64,000 nt of DNA from Paenibacillaceae bacterium. Its GTDB lineage: Bacteria > Bacillota > Bacilli > Paenibacillales > Paenibacillaceae. The notes beneath the pieces are model-generated. The model made no database searches. It was not told the DNA's origin and saw only the letters and a program-made list of their open reading frames with translations. Positions within the stretch are counted from its first letter, which is position 1. The number at the start of each line of letters is the position of its first letter. The stretch is from the NCBI GenBank assembly GCA_004134985.1, contig REGQ01000026.1, forward strand, positions 31,732-95,731. The letters run 5' to 3'. Positions 62,115 through 64,000 of the stretch are shown piece by piece. The position numbers and the translations under genes were made by a program.

Positions 62115-63862
62115 AGCGCGCGGGATTGCTACGCAGACTTTGGAAGCCCGGATCGCTGCGCAATGAGCTGCTTGCGCGGTCGCTCCTTGTCCTGGCTGCC
62201 CTGCTGCTGCTGATCGGGGTGTTTCAATACATTGTAATGAAGGATTTTTTGTACCGAAATAAGGCGGAAGCGCTGGAAGCGCAAATTTTGGCGCTGCCGC
62301 GTGGCATTTTGGCCGATTGGGCACGGCCTGGCATTCGTGAGCAGATTGCAGGCGGCGGTTCGGATGCGTCATCGGCGGCAGAAGCGCCTGCATTGCCGGG
62401 AATACCGCCTTATGGACGGGATAATCCGCATGTTCTCCTGCCTCCCGGAACCTCGCTTGCCACTGTCGACGAGGAGGAAAGTTTCACTGATTTAATCGTC
62501 GAGAATGGAACACCAGCTCCCCGTCTGACGGATGTGCAATACGAGCGGATCAAAGAGCAGTTGAAGCAGCGGGTGCCGGCTGGCTATCAGCTGCTGACCG
62601 ACAGCGAGGGGAACGAGCAACTGGTTGTTTTCCGATATACAGCGAAAAGCCTGCCAGGCGGGAGCCAATTGCTCATTCAGATGGGAGTCGGGACAAGCAG
62701 CATGAAAGATATTCTGCACAATCAACTATTAATTTTCTCCAGTCTGGCACTGCTTGCATTGCTAGCGGGAACACTCGTCTATCTGCCTGTCCTGCGCCGC
62801 GCTCTGGTTCCATTATCCAATGCCGTTCAAACCGTAGAGAAGACAGATGCCGGAAATTTAAATGAACGGCTGCCGCTGCAACAAGGCCAGGCGGAAATCG
62901 ATCTTTTGGCTCGCAGCTTCAACAATATGCTGGACCGGCTTGAGCTGTCCTTCGAAGCGGAACGCGAAGCCAAGGAGCAGATGCGACGATTTGTCGCCGA
63001 TGCCTCTCATGAGCTGCGGACACCATTGACTTCCATTCACGGTTTTGTCGATGTGCTCAGGCGGGGTGCAGCCGATCATCCCGAGCAGCGCAGTGCTGCC
63101 CTGCGCAGCATGCATGGTGAGACAAAGCGCTTGAACGCGCTTGTTGGGGACCTGCTGACGCTGGCCAGGCTTGACCAGACACCGTCGCTTCACAAGCAGC
63201 CGGTCAGACTTGACCTGCTGATCAGTGACATGCAGCCCCAATTGCGGCTGATGGCAGGCAAGCGCCGGATCGAGCTCGAGATTGCGACGCCTACAGTTAT
63301 TCACTGCGAAGCGGATAAGATCAAACAGGCGCTGCTGAATTTGTTTCATAATGCGGTTCAGCATACCGATCCTGATAACGGCATCATTGCCATCTCCTTA
63401 TTTGCTGAGGCTGAGAGTGGCGGGCGTACAGATGACGCTGGGAGAGCAGGCAACGACGATGCTGGAAGATCGGGCATAGGCGTGCGTTTTCATGATGCGG
63501 AGAAGGCTAGTAAGAGATACAGTACTGATGATACGGAAAAGGCTAGTAAGAGATACAGTATTGGTGATGCGGAGAGGGCAGTTAGCGACGACAGTGACGG
63601 TGTTGCCGAGAGGGCAGCTAGCGTTGGAAATATAGGATTGACCGTGGCAGACAACGGCCCAGGGATCAAGGAAGAGCATCAGGCAAAAGTATTTGAGCGT
63701 TTCTATCGCAGTGATGCATCGAGAGCTCGCAAGGACGGGGGATCAGGGTTGGGATTAGCCATCACCAAAGCGATCATCGAAGCGCACGGCGGCTCCATTA
63801 GCGTGGACAACTCCGGAACATTATCTGGCGCTTCATTTCATATCAAGCTCCCCAGAGCCTGA
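62111..63862 (+). CDS. HAMP-containing sensor histidine kinase with a repeat insertion in the ATPase domain
   Basis: 583 residues: two membrane helices (about 21-43, 202-227) around an extracellular sensor domain, HAMP, then DHp with the phospho-acceptor His300 (ADASHELRTPLTSIHG). The ATPase domain has an N-box (LLNLFHNAVQHT, about 408-419), G1 box DNGPGI (514-519) and G2 GSGLGLA (544-550). Between N-box strand and G1 box is an extra of about 75 residues (431-506), hydrophilic and repeated (DAEKASKRYS, DTEKASKRYS). Usually only about 15-20 residues separate these motifs. The fold may tolerate it as a loop. Confidence 0.88.
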   Translation: MKRAGLLRRLWKPGSLRNELLARSLLVLAALLLLIGVFQYIVMKDFLYRNKAEALEAQILALPRGILADWARPGIREQIAGGGSDASSAAEAPALPGIPPYGRDNPHVLLPPGTSLATVDEEESFTDLIVENGTPAPRLTDVQYERIKEQLKQRVPAGYQLLTDSEGNEQLVVFRYTAKSLPGGSQLLIQMGVGTSSMKDILHNQLLIFSSLALLALLAGTLVYLPVLRRALVPLSNAVQTVEKTDAGNLNERLPLQQGQAEIDLLARSFNNMLDRLELSFEAEREAKEQMRRFVADASHELRTPLTSIHGFVDVLRRGAADHPEQRSAALRSMHGETKRLNALVGDLLTLARLDQTPSLHKQPVRLDLLISDMQPQLRLMAGKRRIELEIATPTVIHCEADKIKQALLNLFHNAVQHTDPDNGIIAISLFAEAESGGRTDDAGRAGNDDAGRSGIGVRFHDAEKASKRYSTDDTEKASKRYSIGDAERAVSDDSDGVAERAASVGNIGLTVADNGPGIKEEHQAKVFERFYRSDASRARKDGGSGLGLAITKAIIEAHGGSISVDNSGTLSGASFHIKLPRA

Positions 63863-63899
63863 GTGGCCGCCATCTCCCCCTTGTTAAGGGTTTCCTGTT

Positions 63900-63942
63900 C
63901 TGGGGTATTCGTGGGTATTTGCACTAACGCTTGCCACAGCTA
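63900..63942 (+). repeat. Truncated start of the 185-bp element (copy E)
   Basis: GGTATTCGTGGGTATTTGCACTAACGCTTGCCACAGC resembles the left flank and first bases of copies A and D, given here only in part; similarity then stops. The rest may be deleted. Confidence 0.4.
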
Positions 63943-64000
63943 TGCTTGCTACACAACACATCCATTTTATGGATGAATGATGAATAGCGCAAATGAAGAA

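Overview
The window looks like a chromosomal segment of a Paenibacillus-type Firmicute (inference). The signs are strong AGGAGG-type ribosome sites with TTG and GTG starts, an LplB/YtcP-type sugar ABC transporter, a giant exported protein with three S-layer homology (SLH) domains, YtrA-type GntR, LytTR and AraC regulators, MacAB-like export genes beside an OmpR-type two-component pair, and moderately GC-rich genes separated by repeat-rich gaps. No rRNA, canonical tRNA, phage or CRISPR array is visible.

Layout. 1-9.7 kb: a sugar ABC transporter (lipoprotein cut by the window edge, two permeases), then a 2161-residue SLH protein under a near-perfect cre site. 9.7-11 kb: a decayed transposase end, a 185-bp dispersed element and a 51-bp tandem array. 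11-19 kb: a tightly packed exopolysaccharide operon encoding a two-domain deacetylase lipoprotein, a UDP-N-acetylhexosamine-type dehydrogenase, a synthase with an N-terminal PilZ domain, a deacetylase-like protein and a GH18-like protein. 19-21 kb: an AraC regulator and a GH29 fucosidase. 21-28 kb: a sulfonate/sulfate-ester-type operon (TauD-like dioxygenase, FMN monooxygenase, ABC transporter, small ORF) facing a regulator that fuses a helix-turn-helix to a solute-binding domain. 28-33 kb: an AT-richer block (YtrA-type GntR, ABC pair, CPBP protease) bracketed by inverted repeats of about 375 bp. 33-38 kb: a LytTR/DUF3021/ABC operon, a dihydrofolate-reductase-like protein and SGNH hydrolase. 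38-49.6 kb: carbohydrate catabolism with an aldo-keto reductase, heparinase-like protein, three Gfo/Idh/MocA oxidoreductases, a TIM-barrel isomerase, a DUF993 protein and AraC. 49.6-57 kb: LytTR, XRE, slipin, a structured non-coding stretch with a tRNA-like T-arm, the RNA ligase rtcB and two overlapping WYL regulators. 57-64 kb: MacAB-like export genes facing a response regulator and histidine kinase.

The best candidates for undescribed biology are: (1) the slipin / tRNA-like RNA / rtcB / double-WYL locus, which looks like a regulated RNA-repair module; (2) the PilZ-controlled amino-uronic polysaccharide operon; (3) the HTH-solute-binding-protein fusion regulator; (4) the 185-bp element family, two copies of which flank an AT-rich gene block whose two promoters carry matching YtrA-type operators. 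In-frame tandem-repeat expansions in several proteins are a further theme. All product calls are from reading motifs; no database search was run.
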